From assembly GCF_000204645.1 (NCBI RefSeq), contig NC_015422.1, positions 4,434,501 through 4,498,500 on the forward strand: 64,000 bases of DNA, written 5' to 3'. The DNA comes from Alicycliphilus denitrificans K601 (GTDB taxonomy: Bacteria; Pseudomonadota; Gammaproteobacteria; Burkholderiales; Burkholderiaceae_C). This document shows positions 7,822 through 16,782 of the stretch, in pieces; positions within the stretch are counted from its first letter, which is position 1; each line of letters opens with the position of its first letter. The translations under genes were made by a program, and so were the position numbers. The notes below the pieces were generated by a model. That model saw nothing but the letters and a program-made list of their open reading frames with translations, ran no database searches and had not been told where the DNA came from.

Positions 7822-9002
7822 AGCGTCTGCGCCCAGCAGCACCGGTCGCGGCCGCCATTCTTGGCCTCGTAGAGCATGCGGTCGGCGCGCGCGTACAGCG
7901 TCCGCGGCTGGTCCTGCGGCGACAGCATGGCGCCGCCCACGCTCACCGTGACCACCTGCGCCACGGGCGAGGCCGCGTGCGGCAGCGCGCGCTGGCGCAC
8001 GCCCGCCACCAGGCTCTGCCCCAGCGCCTGGGCATGCTCGGCGCTGCTGCCGTACAGCAGCACGGCGAACTCCTCGCCGCCCACGCGCGCCACCAGGTCC
8101 AGCGGCCGGCCTATGCAGGCCAGCACCACCTGCGCCACCTGCTGCAGCACCACGTCGCCCTGCTGGTGGCCATGGCTGTCGTTGTAGCTCTTGAAATAGT
8201 CCACGTCCATGAGCAGCAGTGCCAGCGGCTGGCCCTCGCGCTGCGCCTGGGCCACGAGCTGCCCGATGTGGTGGTTGAACATGCGGCGGTTGTAGAGCCC
8301 CGTCAGCGCGTCGCGCATGGCCAGCCAGTGCGCGTCGCCGCGGTATAGGAACTGCTCGCGCCGCTGGTGCTCGCGCCAGTAGGCGGCAAAGCCGAACACC
8401 AGCGCCGACAGCGCCAGTACCACTTCCAGGCGCAGCATCTGGGCGCGCACCTCGGGCAGCGGCGCGGCCCAGGCCAGCGCGCCCACGCAGGCGAGGTAGA
8501 GCAGCGCCACCAGCAGTTGCACCCACAGGCTGACGGCAAACGGCGAGAACACACCCAGCATGACCATCACCAGGACGGCCGTTTCATGCGGCGCGCCGAG
8601 CACCTTGTAGACGTAGACGGCAAAGGCCGCGCCGCAGCTCAGCGTGACGCCCAGGACGATCAGGACAGCCTGCAGCACCCGCATGGGGCAGCGCCAGAGA
8701 GCGCAGGCCAGCGTCAGCACGATCACCGCCGTGACGGCCACGCGCACCGCGCGCAGGGACATGAGCAGCGCCTGCTGCCGGACGTCGAGCAACGCGACGT
8801 CGATGCGCCACAGGTCGAACAGCGAGTAGCCACCCCACACCACCAGGCAGATGGCGCTGAACCACAGCACGCGCCGGTGTTCGTTGCGGCCGCAGTAGGC
8901 ACGGTACTCGGCCTCCAGCGCCCCACCGAAGCGCAGCCAGCGGAAACCCTGGCGCAACTGCTGTGCGTACTGCGTGGAGGATGCCGGCAAAGGTGGCTGC
9001 AT
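7812..9002 (-). CDS. Membrane-anchored diguanylate cyclase (GGDEF domain)
   Basis: About 396 residues. Five or six hydrophobic helices occupy roughly residues 45-215, then a C-terminal GGDEF domain starts at DALTGLYNRR (about 231). The active-site loop is RVGGEEF (about 306-312), so catalysis of cyclic di-GMP synthesis is expected. RPLD lies five residues before GGEEF, which is the RxxD product-inhibition site. The N-terminal part is an unnamed membrane sensor. The start is uncertain: ATG 9002 is used, but an in-frame GTG at 9032 is possible and neither has a clear ribosome site. It lies 75 bp downstream of the DUF1775 gene on the same strand. Confidence 0.87.
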   Translation of the reverse strand: MQPPLPASSTQYAQQLRQGFRWLRFGGALEAEYRAYCGRNEHRRVLWFSAICLVVWGGYSLFDLWRIDVALLDVRQQALLMSLRAVRVAVTAVIVLTLACALWRCPMRVLQAVLIVLGVTLSCGAAFAVYVYKVLGAPHETAVLVMVMLGVFSPFAVSLWVQLLVALLYLACVGALAWAAPLPEVRAQMLRLEVVLALSALVFGFAAYWREHQRREQFLYRGDAHWLAMRDALTGLYNRRMFNHHIGQLVAQAQREGQPLALLLMDVDYFKSYNDSHGHQQGDVVLQQVAQVVLACIGRPLDLVARVGGEEFAVLLYGSSAEHAQALGQSLVAGVRQRALPHAASPVAQVVTVSVGGAMLSPQDQPRTLYARADRMLYEAKNGGRDRCCWAQTLQA

Positions 9003-9077
9003 GGGAGGCTCGTGGTTGGAATGCGCCCGCACGGGCGCCCGCGATCAGGGAGTGTGCCCCATATCGCCACGGGGCAG

Positions 9078-9581
9078 TCAGTGCCGGTGCGCCTGCGGGC
9101 GATCGCCGCCGCCGGGCGGCAGCACCTCCAGCCTGGCCGCGGGCATGTCCGGCCTGGCGGCGTCGCCCGGCCCGGACACCTGCACCCAGTCGGCCTGGCC
9201 CACGTCGCAGACCTGCCGCACGGGGAAGTACAGCGTGCCCGGCGTGGCGGGCAGAACGCCGCGCACGACGAACTCGCCCTTCTCGCCACCGCCGAGCGCC
9301 GCGGCGGGCGAGCCGGCCGTCCAGCGCACCTCGCCCGCCTGCGGCGCCGTGAGCGTCCAGCCGGGGCGCGGCAGCGCCTCGATCAGGCGAAAGCCCTCGG
9401 GCAGTTGCACCGACAGCGCCGTCGTGACCCGCGCCCCCTTGCAGGCGTGGCCGACCGAGAAGACCGCGTCATGGGCGCTGCCCGCCGTGGCGCCGTCCGG
9501 GGACAGCACGACATGGCCGCTGGCCGCCGCGGCGGCGCAGAGCGTGGCCGCAGCGGCCAGGCATCGGAGAGGGAATTGCAT
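9078..9581 (-). CDS. YcnI-like DUF1775 copper-binding periplasmic protein
   Basis: 167 residues. A signal peptide (MQFPLRCLAAAATLCAAAAA) is followed by SGHVVLSPDGA, leaving a histidine at or near the mature N terminus, as in the YcnI/DUF1775 copper-binding fold where that histidine ligates Cu(II). The rest is beta-rich (PEGFRLIEALPRPGWTL) and the protein ends in RPQAHRH, extra potential metal ligands. GAGGA precedes ATG 9581. It is encoded 23 bp behind a TonB receptor, so the two are probably cotranscribed and may handle copper from the outer membrane into the periplasm. Confidence 0.8.
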   Translation of the reverse strand: MQFPLRCLAAAATLCAAAAASGHVVLSPDGATAGSAHDAVFSVGHACKGARVTTALSVQLPEGFRLIEALPRPGWTLTAPQAGEVRWTAGSPAAALGGGEKGEFVVRGVLPATPGTLYFPVRQVCDVGQADWVQVSGPGDAARPDMPAARLEVLPPGGGDRPQAHRH

Positions 9582-9604
9582 GGTGGTGTCCTCACAAACG
9601 GGTG

Positions 9605-11923
9605 TCACAGATCCCAGCGCAGCGAGGCCGTGTAGGTGCGCTGCGGATAGGGGTGGAAGTTCCAGTACTGGTAGTTGTTGGCGTTGTCGATGCCCAGCGC
9701 CGCCGAGAGCTGCCGCGTGAGCCTGTAGCGCGCACGCAGGTCCACGGTGAAGTACCGGCTCGCGCCGAAGTAGGCGAAGGCGTTCACGTCGCTGTTGTCC
9801 AGGCTGGAGTACTGGCGCCCGCTGTAGCGCGCGGCCACGGTGAGGGCCCAGCGGTCGTCGGGCTGCCAGGTGGCGTAGGCGGTGGAGCGCCAGCGCGGCA
9901 CGCGCGGCTGCCACTTGTCCACGCTCGCGGGGTTGGCGGCGTTGGCCACGATCCGGGAGTCGGCATAAGTGAGGCTCGCGCCCAGGTCCAGCCCGCGCAT
10001 CCATGCCGGCTGGCCGCTGTAGGCCAGCTCCAGGCCCAGCGTGCGGATCTTGTCCACGTTCTGCACGCGCGAGACGGTGGTGCCCGGTATCGGCTGGCTG
10101 TAGAGCGCGTCGCGCGTGGTCTCGTGGAACAGCGTGGCGCGCGCCAGGCCGTTGCCCAGGTCCTTCTCGGCCGAGAGCTCGCCCGTCCACGACTTCTCGG
10201 GCTTCAGGCCCGGGTCGTTAATGAACGACAGCGCCCCGCCCGAGGTGGCGCCGTAGAGCTCGCCCACCGTGGGAAAGCGCACCGCGCGCCCCACCGAGGC
10301 CTTGAGCACGGTGTCGCTGCTCCACTGCCAGGCCAGCGCCGCCTTGGGCGAGAAGTGCGACTCGCTGCGGCGGTCGTAGGCCTGGCGGCTGCTGGCCGTG
10401 GCCGTGAAGCCGTCGTGCGCCGTCCAGTCTTCCCAGCGCAGGCCCAGCACGGCCGTCCAGCGCGGCGCGAAGCGCCAAGCGTCCTGCGCCCACAGGTAGG
10501 CCGTCTCGGCGCGGCCACCCACGCTGCTCACGGGCGATGCGGGGTTGGCGGCGCCGTCCATCCAGCTGCCCGCCACGTTCAGCTTGTCGATACCGAGCTT
10601 GTACGCGTCGCGCCCCGCGCCGAAGTCCACGATGTGCGCCCCCTGCGCGCCCTGCGGGCGCCAGGTGCCCTTGGCGGCCAGGGTGTTCCAGCCCGTGCCG
10701 TCCTGGCGCTGCAGCGTGCCGGGCCCACCCGCGGCGGCCTGCGGGAGGGCCACGGTGGGCGCACGCTGGCGGTCCCTGCCGTAATCGTAGAGGCTGACCG
10801 CGAGCTCCCAGTCGAACAGGCCGCCGATGTGGCTCTTGAGCGATGCGCCGTGCATGGTGTGCGTCTGCGCGTCGTTGGTGAGCGGGAACGCCGTGGGCGC
10901 GAGGGTGTAGCCGCGACCCTGGATGTTGACCGCGCCGCTGTAGACCGGCTGGCCGTCCGGCCCCGTCAGAAAGCTCGCGGGGCGCCCCTCGGAGCGGTTG
11001 TCCCACCAGCCCAGGGTGTAGCTCGCGCGCAGCGTGGGCGTGATGTCGTAGGCCAGCTTGAGCTTGGCGTGGTCCTGCACCGTGTGGTACTGCGTGCCGG
11101 TGCCGAGGATGTACCAGGGCGTGTTCGTGGTGTTCAGCCCCGGCACGGCGCCCGACACGGTCGTGCCCGCCGCCCCCGGTGTGCCCGAGGCCACGGGCAC
11201 CGTGGTGAAGGTCTGCGGCTGGCCCTGGCTGTTGGTGCGGTGCACGTTGACCCACCACGACCAGTCGCCGCTCCTGCTGCCGAGCGATGCGCTGGTCTGC
11301 CAGCTGTCGAAGCTGCGGAGGGTGCTGTACAAGTCGTTGGGCTGCGACGAATAGCCCGCGCTGGCATGCGCCTCCAGCTTGGTGGGCATGCGCGTCACGT
11401 AGTCCACCACCGCGCCGGCCGAGTTGCCCGGGTAGGCTGCGGAGAACGGGCCGTACATCACGTCCACGCGCTCGATCTCTTCGGGCGTCACCAGGCCCCA
11501 GCGCGGCGCGTAGTTGGTGCCGTTGGCGATGCCGTTGCCCAGGTAGTTCGACAGCAGGATGCCGTCGGCGTACACGGCCGAGCGCGCGCTGTTGCCCGTG
11601 CCAGATGCGCGCGTGGACAGGATGGCGTGGTTGTAGTCGCCGATGTAGCGCTTGCGCACCAGCAGGCTCGGCAGGTACTTGAGCGCGTCCTCGCTGTCGG
11701 TGGCGTTGATGCGCGCGTCGATCTCCTCGCGCGTCACGCCCTCGATGGTGGTGGGGATCTGCGTGGGCAACGAGCTCGGCTGCCCCCCGCTCACGGTGAC
11801 GACGCCGAGCGACTTGGCGCGCTCCGGCGCCTCGCCGGCGGGGCCCGCCTGCGCGAAGACCGCGCCGGCGAGCCAGGGGAATGCGGCGCCGCCGAGCACG
11901 AGCGGCCACATGGACTTGTTCAT
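9605..11923 (-). CDS. TonB-dependent outer-membrane receptor, probably for a metal (copper?)
   Basis: 772 residues starting at ATG 11923, where a signal peptide (MNKSMWPLVLGGAAFPWLAG) ends in VFAQA. The plug domain follows (ITREEIDA-type segment, SEDALKYLPSLLVRKRYIGD, PEEIERVDVMYGPFSAAYPG), then a long beta-barrel with alternating aromatic strands ending in YTASLRWDL. It brings a scarce ligand across the outer membrane with TonB energy. Its ligand is not evident from sequence alone. The neighbours, a DUF1775 copper-binding protein downstream and a DUF2946 protein upstream, point to copper. The last residue is leucine, not the usual aromatic. Confidence 0.85.
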   Translation of the reverse strand: MNKSMWPLVLGGAAFPWLAGAVFAQAGPAGEAPERAKSLGVVTVSGGQPSSLPTQIPTTIEGVTREEIDARINATDSEDALKYLPSLLVRKRYIGDYNHAILSTRASGTGNSARSAVYADGILLSNYLGNGIANGTNYAPRWGLVTPEEIERVDVMYGPFSAAYPGNSAGAVVDYVTRMPTKLEAHASAGYSSQPNDLYSTLRSFDSWQTSASLGSRSGDWSWWVNVHRTNSQGQPQTFTTVPVASGTPGAAGTTVSGAVPGLNTTNTPWYILGTGTQYHTVQDHAKLKLAYDITPTLRASYTLGWWDNRSEGRPASFLTGPDGQPVYSGAVNIQGRGYTLAPTAFPLTNDAQTHTMHGASLKSHIGGLFDWELAVSLYDYGRDRQRAPTVALPQAAAGGPGTLQRQDGTGWNTLAAKGTWRPQGAQGAHIVDFGAGRDAYKLGIDKLNVAGSWMDGAANPASPVSSVGGRAETAYLWAQDAWRFAPRWTAVLGLRWEDWTAHDGFTATASSRQAYDRRSESHFSPKAALAWQWSSDTVLKASVGRAVRFPTVGELYGATSGGALSFINDPGLKPEKSWTGELSAEKDLGNGLARATLFHETTRDALYSQPIPGTTVSRVQNVDKIRTLGLELAYSGQPAWMRGLDLGASLTYADSRIVANAANPASVDKWQPRVPRWRSTAYATWQPDDRWALTVAARYSGRQYSSLDNSDVNAFAYFGASRYFTVDLRARYRLTRQLSAALGIDNANNYQYWNFHPYPQRTYTASLRWDL

Positions 11924-12082
11924 GGAAAAACCTCTGCGGCACCCCGCGTGCGCCGCCACTTGCATGGGACATTGGCGGCGCGCGCCCGCGCGGGGCATGC
12001 GCCGTACCGGAATCGGGGGCGGCGCCCCATCCGCCCCCGCGGCACGCGCGAGGGACGGGCAAGGCGTTGCCCGCAGGCAAGT

Positions 12083-12499
12083 TCAGAGGGATGGCGGCCC
12101 GCGCGCGGGCAGCGGCGCGGCCGTCGCGGCGGCGATGCGCGCGGCGACGACGGGCCGCAGCGCATACGCCAACGGCGATGGCGGCGGCACAGCCGTCGCC
12201 GGTGCCGCGGGCGGCGGCGCGACGAACGGCATGCACATGGGGCAGTCGAGGTGGGTCGAGCCCATCTCCTGCGCGCCGCCGTCGGTCTTGGCGATCACCT
12301 TCATCACGCCCGCGCTGGAGCAGACGAGCTCCAGCGCCTGCGGATTCACCAGGGGCGAGGCGATGGCCACGCCCAGCGACAGCGCGAACCAAGCCAGCAC
12401 CGCGCGGCCCAGGAGCCCGGGTGCCATCATGCGAAAGCGGTGAAGAAGCGGCATGCCGTGCTGCAACCCGGGAAGGACGAAGGCGTGAAGACCGGCCAT
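12083..12499 (-). CDS. DUF2946 family protein
   Basis: About 138 residues from ATG 12499; starts at 12454, 12430 or 12427 are also in frame and the true one is uncertain because none has a good ribosome site. One N-terminal hydrophobic helix (LLGRAVLAWFALSLGVAIA) is followed by the DUF2946 core, ELVCSSAGVMKVI and HLDCPMCMPF, with three or four cysteines that could bind a metal. The tail is alanine/proline-rich. DUF2946 genes are often found beside TonB receptors and copper genes in proteobacteria; their function is unknown. A 159-bp GC-rich gap separates it from the receptor gene downstream. Confidence 0.75.
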   Translation of the reverse strand: MAGLHAFVLPGLQHGMPLLHRFRMMAPGLLGRAVLAWFALSLGVAIASPLVNPQALELVCSSAGVMKVIAKTDGGAQEMGSTHLDCPMCMPFVAPPPAAPATAVPPPSPLAYALRPVVAARIAAATAAPLPARGPPSL

Positions 12500-12525
12500 G
12501 ATAGCGGCCCCGCGCCGCCCTGGCC

Positions 12526-13383
12526 TCAAAGCGGCCGGGGCGCCCCGCCCACCGTGTCCAGCGGCAGCGCATGGATCTCCGCGATCAGCTGCGCCAGCGC
12601 CTGCGCCGCCGCCTGCACAACGGCGCGGCCCTTGTCCGCCATGGCGCCGGCGGCATCGCCCACGGCGCCCGCCGGGTGGTAGTCCTCGATGGCCCAGCCG
12701 AGCTTGGCGCTCCTGCCGTTGCCCAGGATGGGGTAGCGCGCGGCGCGCTCCTGCGAGCTCGAAGGCCAGTGCCGCGCATGCTCCATGCGCACCGTGGCGG
12801 GCGCCAGGTGCAGCATCATCGAGGTCTCGATCGCGCCGCCGTGGATGCCGAAGCGGTGCTCCTCGGCGCCGAACAGGCCGTTCACCTCATCGGGCAGCGG
12901 CAGGCTGAACCAGCTGCTGCTGTAGACCAGCAGGCCGCAGCGCTGGCGCAGCTCGCGCGCCACGATGTCCATGGGCGCCACGTTGCCGCCATGGCCGTTG
13001 AGCAGCAGCAGCTTCCTCACACCCGCGCGCGCCACGCACTCGCCCAGCTCGGTCCACAGCGCGATCAGCGTGGCGGGCGAGAGCGTGAGCGTGCCCGGGT
13101 AGGACAGGTGCTCGGTGGACAGGCCCACGTTCTGCGGCGGCAGGAACAGCGCCGGCAGGCCGTCGGGCAGTAGCGGCAGCGCGGCGGCGATCACGCCCTG
13201 CAGGAGCGTGGCATCGACCGACAGCGGCAGGTGCGGCCCATGCTGCTCGACGGCGGCCACGGGCAACACGGCCACGGCCCGCTGCGCCAGACCCGAGGCG
13301 CGCGCCTGCGCGAAGTCGCGGGCGCCGAGCTCGGACCACCAGTGCGAGGCGAAGCGTTCGGGGGGCGGCGGGGAAGATGGCAT
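12526..13383 (-). CDS. Creatininase family metal-dependent amidohydrolase
   Basis: 285 residues. Metal ligands are visible in AVEQHGPHLPLSVD (glutamate 46, histidine 48, aspartate 57), in LLLLNGHGGN near residue 125 and in GIHGGAIETS near 180. The family hydrolyses cyclic or linear amides: creatinine, the formamide of MftE/FAPy deformylase, and others. The stop is 26 bases from the DUF2946 start on the same strand, but functionally it pairs with the Bug receptor that starts the transcript 16 bp upstream, suggesting uptake and hydrolysis of an amide compound. Substrate not determinable. Confidence 0.84.
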   Translation of the reverse strand: MPSSPPPPERFASHWWSELGARDFAQARASGLAQRAVAVLPVAAVEQHGPHLPLSVDATLLQGVIAAALPLLPDGLPALFLPPQNVGLSTEHLSYPGTLTLSPATLIALWTELGECVARAGVRKLLLLNGHGGNVAPMDIVARELRQRCGLLVYSSSWFSLPLPDEVNGLFGAEEHRFGIHGGAIETSMMLHLAPATVRMEHARHWPSSSQERAARYPILGNGRSAKLGWAIEDYHPAGAVGDAAGAMADKGRAVVQAAAQALAQLIAEIHALPLDTVGGAPRPL

Positions 13384-13399
13384 GCAGCCATCTTACGTG

Positions 13400-14380
13400 C
13401 TACTCGATCTTGAAGTTCGTCTCCTTGACGATGCGCTTCCAGCGCTCGTTGTCGGAGGCGATCAGGCGCCCGAACTCCTGGGGCGTGCCGCGCCGCGGCA
13501 CGTAGTTGTAGGTCTTCAGCTTGGCCAGCACGTCGGGCATCTGCATGACCTTGTCCATCTGCTGCGCCAGCAGGCTCACGATTTCCTTGGGCGTTCCCTT
13601 GGGCGCGAGCAGCCCCGACCAGGAGCTGAAGTTCATGCCCTCGACACCCGCCTCGGCCATCGTCGGCACCTGGGGGAAGGACTCGGCGCGCTGGGGCAGC
13701 AGCACGGCCAGGGCCTTGACCTTGCCCGCGCGGATCATCTCCACCGAGGCGAAGGAGTCGAACGAGAAGTCCACCTCGCCCGCCACCACGGCCTGCATCT
13801 GCGGGCTCGTGCCCTTGTACTGCGCGTTGATGATGCCGGGCGCGCCCACCACCTTCTTGAACTGCTCGGTGATCAGGGAAATCATGCTGCTGCCCGAGGA
13901 GGCGCTCAGCGACTTGCCCTGCTTGGCCAGGCCGATGAGCTCCTGCATGTTGTTGGCGGGCAGGTCCTTGCGCGCGATGACCACGAAGCCCACGTCGCAC
14001 AGGTGGGCGATGGGCTCGAAGCTCGCCAGCGCCTCGTACTGGGTCTTGTAGATCACGGGGCTGAGCGTCTGCGCGCCCGCGGTGTTGAGCAGCAGCGTGT
14101 AGCCGTCGGGCGCGGCGCGCGCCGCCAGGTCGGTGCCGATGACGCCGTTGGCGCCGCCCTTGTTGTCCACGATGAAGGACTGGCCCATGAGCTCGCCGAG
14201 CTTCTGCAGGGTGAGCCGCGCCACCACGTCGGTGGTGCCGCCGGCGGGAAAGGGCACGATGACCCGCACCGGCTTGTCCGGATAGGCCTCGGCGCGCGCC
14301 TGCAGCGGCAGCCCCAAGGCAGCGGCCGCCGAAGCGGCGGCGGCCGTGGTCATGAATCGGCGGCGTGAAGTCTCCACCAT
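13400..14380 (-). CDS. Bug (TctC-like) tripartite tricarboxylate transporter receptor
   Basis: 326 residues from ATG 14380, with AGGAGA about ten bases upstream. The N terminus METSRRRFMTTAAAASAAAA is a twin-arginine signal. The mature protein begins YPDKPVRVIVPFPAGGTTDV, the Bug signature, and later has APDGYTLLLNTAG. Bug proteins bind carboxylates, amides or aromatic acids in the periplasm. No TctA/TctB membrane genes are nearby. It is the first gene of a two-gene unit with the creatininase, so an amide or lactam ligand is a reasonable guess. Confidence 0.9.
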   Translation of the reverse strand: MVETSRRRFMTTAAAASAAAALGLPLQARAEAYPDKPVRVIVPFPAGGTTDVVARLTLQKLGELMGQSFIVDNKGGANGVIGTDLAARAAPDGYTLLLNTAGAQTLSPVIYKTQYEALASFEPIAHLCDVGFVVIARKDLPANNMQELIGLAKQGKSLSASSGSSMISLITEQFKKVVGAPGIINAQYKGTSPQMQAVVAGEVDFSFDSFASVEMIRAGKVKALAVLLPQRAESFPQVPTMAEAGVEGMNFSSWSGLLAPKGTPKEIVSLLAQQMDKVMQMPDVLAKLKTYNYVPRRGTPQEFGRLIASDNERWKRIVKETNFKIE

Positions 14381-14450
14381 GGTGCTCGTCTCCTGTCTCG
14401 TGATGGTTCGGGTTCGGCCCATAATGGCCAGTCGACATATTTCCTGTCAA

Positions 14451-14475
14451 ATATCGGAAACCTATTCGTCGATAT
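14451..14475. promoter_or_regulatory. Inverted repeat in the divergent Bug/dsbD promoter region
   Basis: ATATCG (14451-14456) and CGATAT (14470-14475) are perfect inverted arms 13 bases apart in a stretch that is much richer in A/T than its surroundings. It lies between the Bug start at 14380 and the dsbD start at 14544. It could be a regulator site; no regulator gene is adjacent. Confidence 0.3.
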
Positions 14476-14543
14476 CTCTTGCAAATGGATGCGCGTTCCC
14501 GCGCCGGGAACCAATCCCCCTGCCCCGGCTCCCACCGTCCGCC

Positions 14544-16763
14544 ATGCCGCCTTCTCCCATTTCATGCCATGCCGCCGCGCAGCGCCTGCGGCTCTGGCTG
14601 GTCGCACTTTTTTTGATAGCAACCGGCGCTCTGCCAGCGGGCGCTGCGGCGCAAATCCTCATGAAACAGGGCGGCGCCCAATCGGCAAGCGTGCGGACCG
14701 AGCATGTGCAGGCCGAGCTCGTGGCCCAGGCGCCCGACGGCGTGGGGCCGGGCAGGCCGCTGTGGCTGGGCCTGTCGATCACGCACGCGCCCGGCTGGCA
14801 CACCTACTGGAAGAACGCGGGCGACTCGGGCCTGCCCACGCAGCTGGAGTGGAAGCTGCCGCCCGGCATGGACGCGGGCGAGATCGCCTGGCCCGTGCCG
14901 CGCAGGATCCGTATCGGCACGCTGGCCAACTACGGCTACGAGGGGCAGGTGCTGCTGCCCGTGCCGGTCGCCGTCTCGGGCGCCTTCGCGCCCGGCCCGC
15001 TGGCCAAGGAGGTGACGGTGCGGCTGCAGGCCTCGTGGCTGGTGTGCCGCCAGGAGTGCATTCCCGAAGAGGGCGAATTCGCGCTGCAGATCCCCATCCA
15101 GGGCACGACGGCGCTGCACGCCGCGCAGTTCGAGGCCGCCGCCCAGGCCCAGCCCAGCCCGCTGGCCCCGGGCGCGGGCAGCGGCGCGCAGGTGGAGGAC
15201 GGCGCGCTGGCGCTCAGGCTGACGGGTCTGCCCGCCGCCCTGCGCGGGCAGGCGCTGGAGGTGTTCGCCGAGACGGCCGACATGATCGAGACCGCCGCCG
15301 ACCCGTCACAGCAATGGCGGGGCGACACCTGGGTGGCGCGCCTGCCGCTCTCGCCCCAGCGCAGCGCCGGCCCCGACCCGGTGCCGCTGGTGCTGGCCCA
15401 CGGCGGCCAAGGCTGGCGCGTGGAGCTGCCCGTGCAAGGCGGCTGGCCCCAGGCGGCGGCCATGGCGCAGGTGTCGCCCGCGCTGGAGGCCGCGCTGCGT
15501 GCGAACGCCGCCGGCGCTGGCACCGCCGCCCTCGCGCCCACGCCCGCGCCCATGGGCCTGTGGCTCGCCGCGCTGGGCGGCGCGCTGCTGGGCGGGCTGA
15601 TCCTCAACCTCATGCCCTGCGTGTTCCCGGTGCTCGCGATCAAGGTGGTGGGCTTCGCGCGCCATGCGCAGGACCGCCGCGCGCACCGCATCGGCGGGCT
15701 GGCGTACACGGCGGGCGTGGTGCTGTCGTTCCTGCTGCTGGGCGCGGCCATGCTCGCGCTGCGCGCGGCGGGCGACGCCGTGGGCTGGGGCTTCCAGCTG
15801 CAGTCGCCCGCCGTGGTGGCGCTGCTGGCGGCGCTGTTCACGGTGATCGGGCTCAACCTGGCGGGCGTGTTCGAGTTCGGCGCCATGCTGCCCTCGCGCC
15901 TGGCCGGCCTGCAGGCGCGCCACCCCGTGGCCGATGCCTTCCTGACCGGTGTGCTGGCCGTGGCCGTGGCATCGCCCTGCACGGCGCCGTTCATGGGCGC
16001 GTCGCTCGGCCTCACGGCCACGCTGCCGGGCGCGCAGGCGCTCTCCATCTTCGCGGCGCTGGGCCTGGGACTGGCGCTGCCGTACCTGCTGGCAAGCTGG
16101 CTGCCCGGCTTCGCGCGCGCCCTGCCCCGCCCCGGCACGTGGATGCAGACGCTGCGCCGCCTGATGGCCTTCCCCATGTTCGCCACCGTGGTGTGGCTGG
16201 TGTGGGTGCTGGGCCAGCAAAGCGGCATCGACGGCGCGGCGGCGCTGCTGGCGCTGCTGGTGGCGCTCGCGATGGCCGTGTGGGCGCTCACGCTGCGCGG
16301 GCGCGGGCGGGCCGTGCTCGCTCCGCTTTCGATAGTTGCCTGCGCTTGGCTGGCATGGGCCTGGGGCCCGAAAGTCGTAGAACCCCTGCCCGCGGCCGGC
16401 GCCGCGCCCATGGCCGACGCCGCCACGCCCTGGCGCCCCTGGCAGGCCGGCCTGCCCGAGCAGTTGCTGGCCCGGGGCCAGCCGGTGTTCGTGGACTACA
16501 CGGCCGCCTGGTGCGTGACCTGCCAGTACAACAAGAAGACCACGCTGTCGGACGCCGAGGTGCTGCGCGGCTTCGCCGCCAAGAACGTGGCGCTGCTGCG
16601 CGCCGACTGGACGCGGCGCGACCCGGCCATCACCGCCGCGCTGGCGCAGCTGGGCCGCAGCGGCGTGCCGGTGTACGTGCTGCACGCGCCGGGCCGGGCG
16701 CCCGTGGTGTTCAGCGAGATATTGAGCTCCGACGCACTGCGCGCCGCCATCGATTCGCTCTAA
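14544..16763 (+). CDS. Protein-disulfide reductase of the DsbD/ScsB family
   Basis: 739 residues. Order: signal peptide (ends PAGAAAQ), periplasmic alpha domain with the cysteine pair VCRQEC (168 and 172), eight-helix membrane core with cysteines in NLMPCVFPV and ASPCTAPFMG, and a C-terminal thioredoxin-like domain with WCVTC (657 and 660). All six redox cysteines of the DsbD relay are present. It carries electrons from cytoplasmic thioredoxin to periplasmic partners. The alpha domain resembles ScsB/DipZ-type forms. A redoxin follows after 19 bp and is a likely electron acceptor. No ribosome site is seen before ATG 14544, so the start is moderately certain. Confidence 0.87.
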   Translation: MPPSPISCHAAAQRLRLWLVALFLIATGALPAGAAAQILMKQGGAQSASVRTEHVQAELVAQAPDGVGPGRPLWLGLSITHAPGWHTYWKNAGDSGLPTQLEWKLPPGMDAGEIAWPVPRRIRIGTLANYGYEGQVLLPVPVAVSGAFAPGPLAKEVTVRLQASWLVCRQECIPEEGEFALQIPIQGTTALHAAQFEAAAQAQPSPLAPGAGSGAQVEDGALALRLTGLPAALRGQALEVFAETADMIETAADPSQQWRGDTWVARLPLSPQRSAGPDPVPLVLAHGGQGWRVELPVQGGWPQAAAMAQVSPALEAALRANAAGAGTAALAPTPAPMGLWLAALGGALLGGLILNLMPCVFPVLAIKVVGFARHAQDRRAHRIGGLAYTAGVVLSFLLLGAAMLALRAAGDAVGWGFQLQSPAVVALLAALFTVIGLNLAGVFEFGAMLPSRLAGLQARHPVADAFLTGVLAVAVASPCTAPFMGASLGLTATLPGAQALSIFAALGLGLALPYLLASWLPGFARALPRPGTWMQTLRRLMAFPMFATVVWLVWVLGQQSGIDGAAALLALLVALAMAVWALTLRGRGRAVLAPLSIVACAWLAWAWGPKVVEPLPAAGAAPMADAATPWRPWQAGLPEQLLARGQPVFVDYTAAWCVTCQYNKKTTLSDAEVLRGFAAKNVALLRADWTRRDPAITAALAQLGRSGVPVYVLHAPGRAPVVFSEILSSDALRAAIDSL
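14608..14659 (+). repeat. Apparent GATAGC-repeat copy inside the dsbD signal-peptide coding region
   Basis: The stretch starts TTTTTTGATAGC and continues with GGCGCT ... GGGCGCTG arms and an AAATCCTCATG tail, in the same order and spacing as the intergenic copies. It encodes the hydrophobic core of the signal peptide (FLIATGALPAGAAAQ). The match is imperfect, so coincidence cannot be excluded. Confidence 0.4.
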
Positions 16764-16782
16764 CGGACTGGAGGACATCGCC

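Noticed and set aside
9602..12682. A 1026-codon plus-strand open frame
   Set aside because: It is antisense to the TonB receptor and DUF2946 genes, has a histidine/arginine/alanine-rich composition typical of GC-rich shadow frames and no domain.
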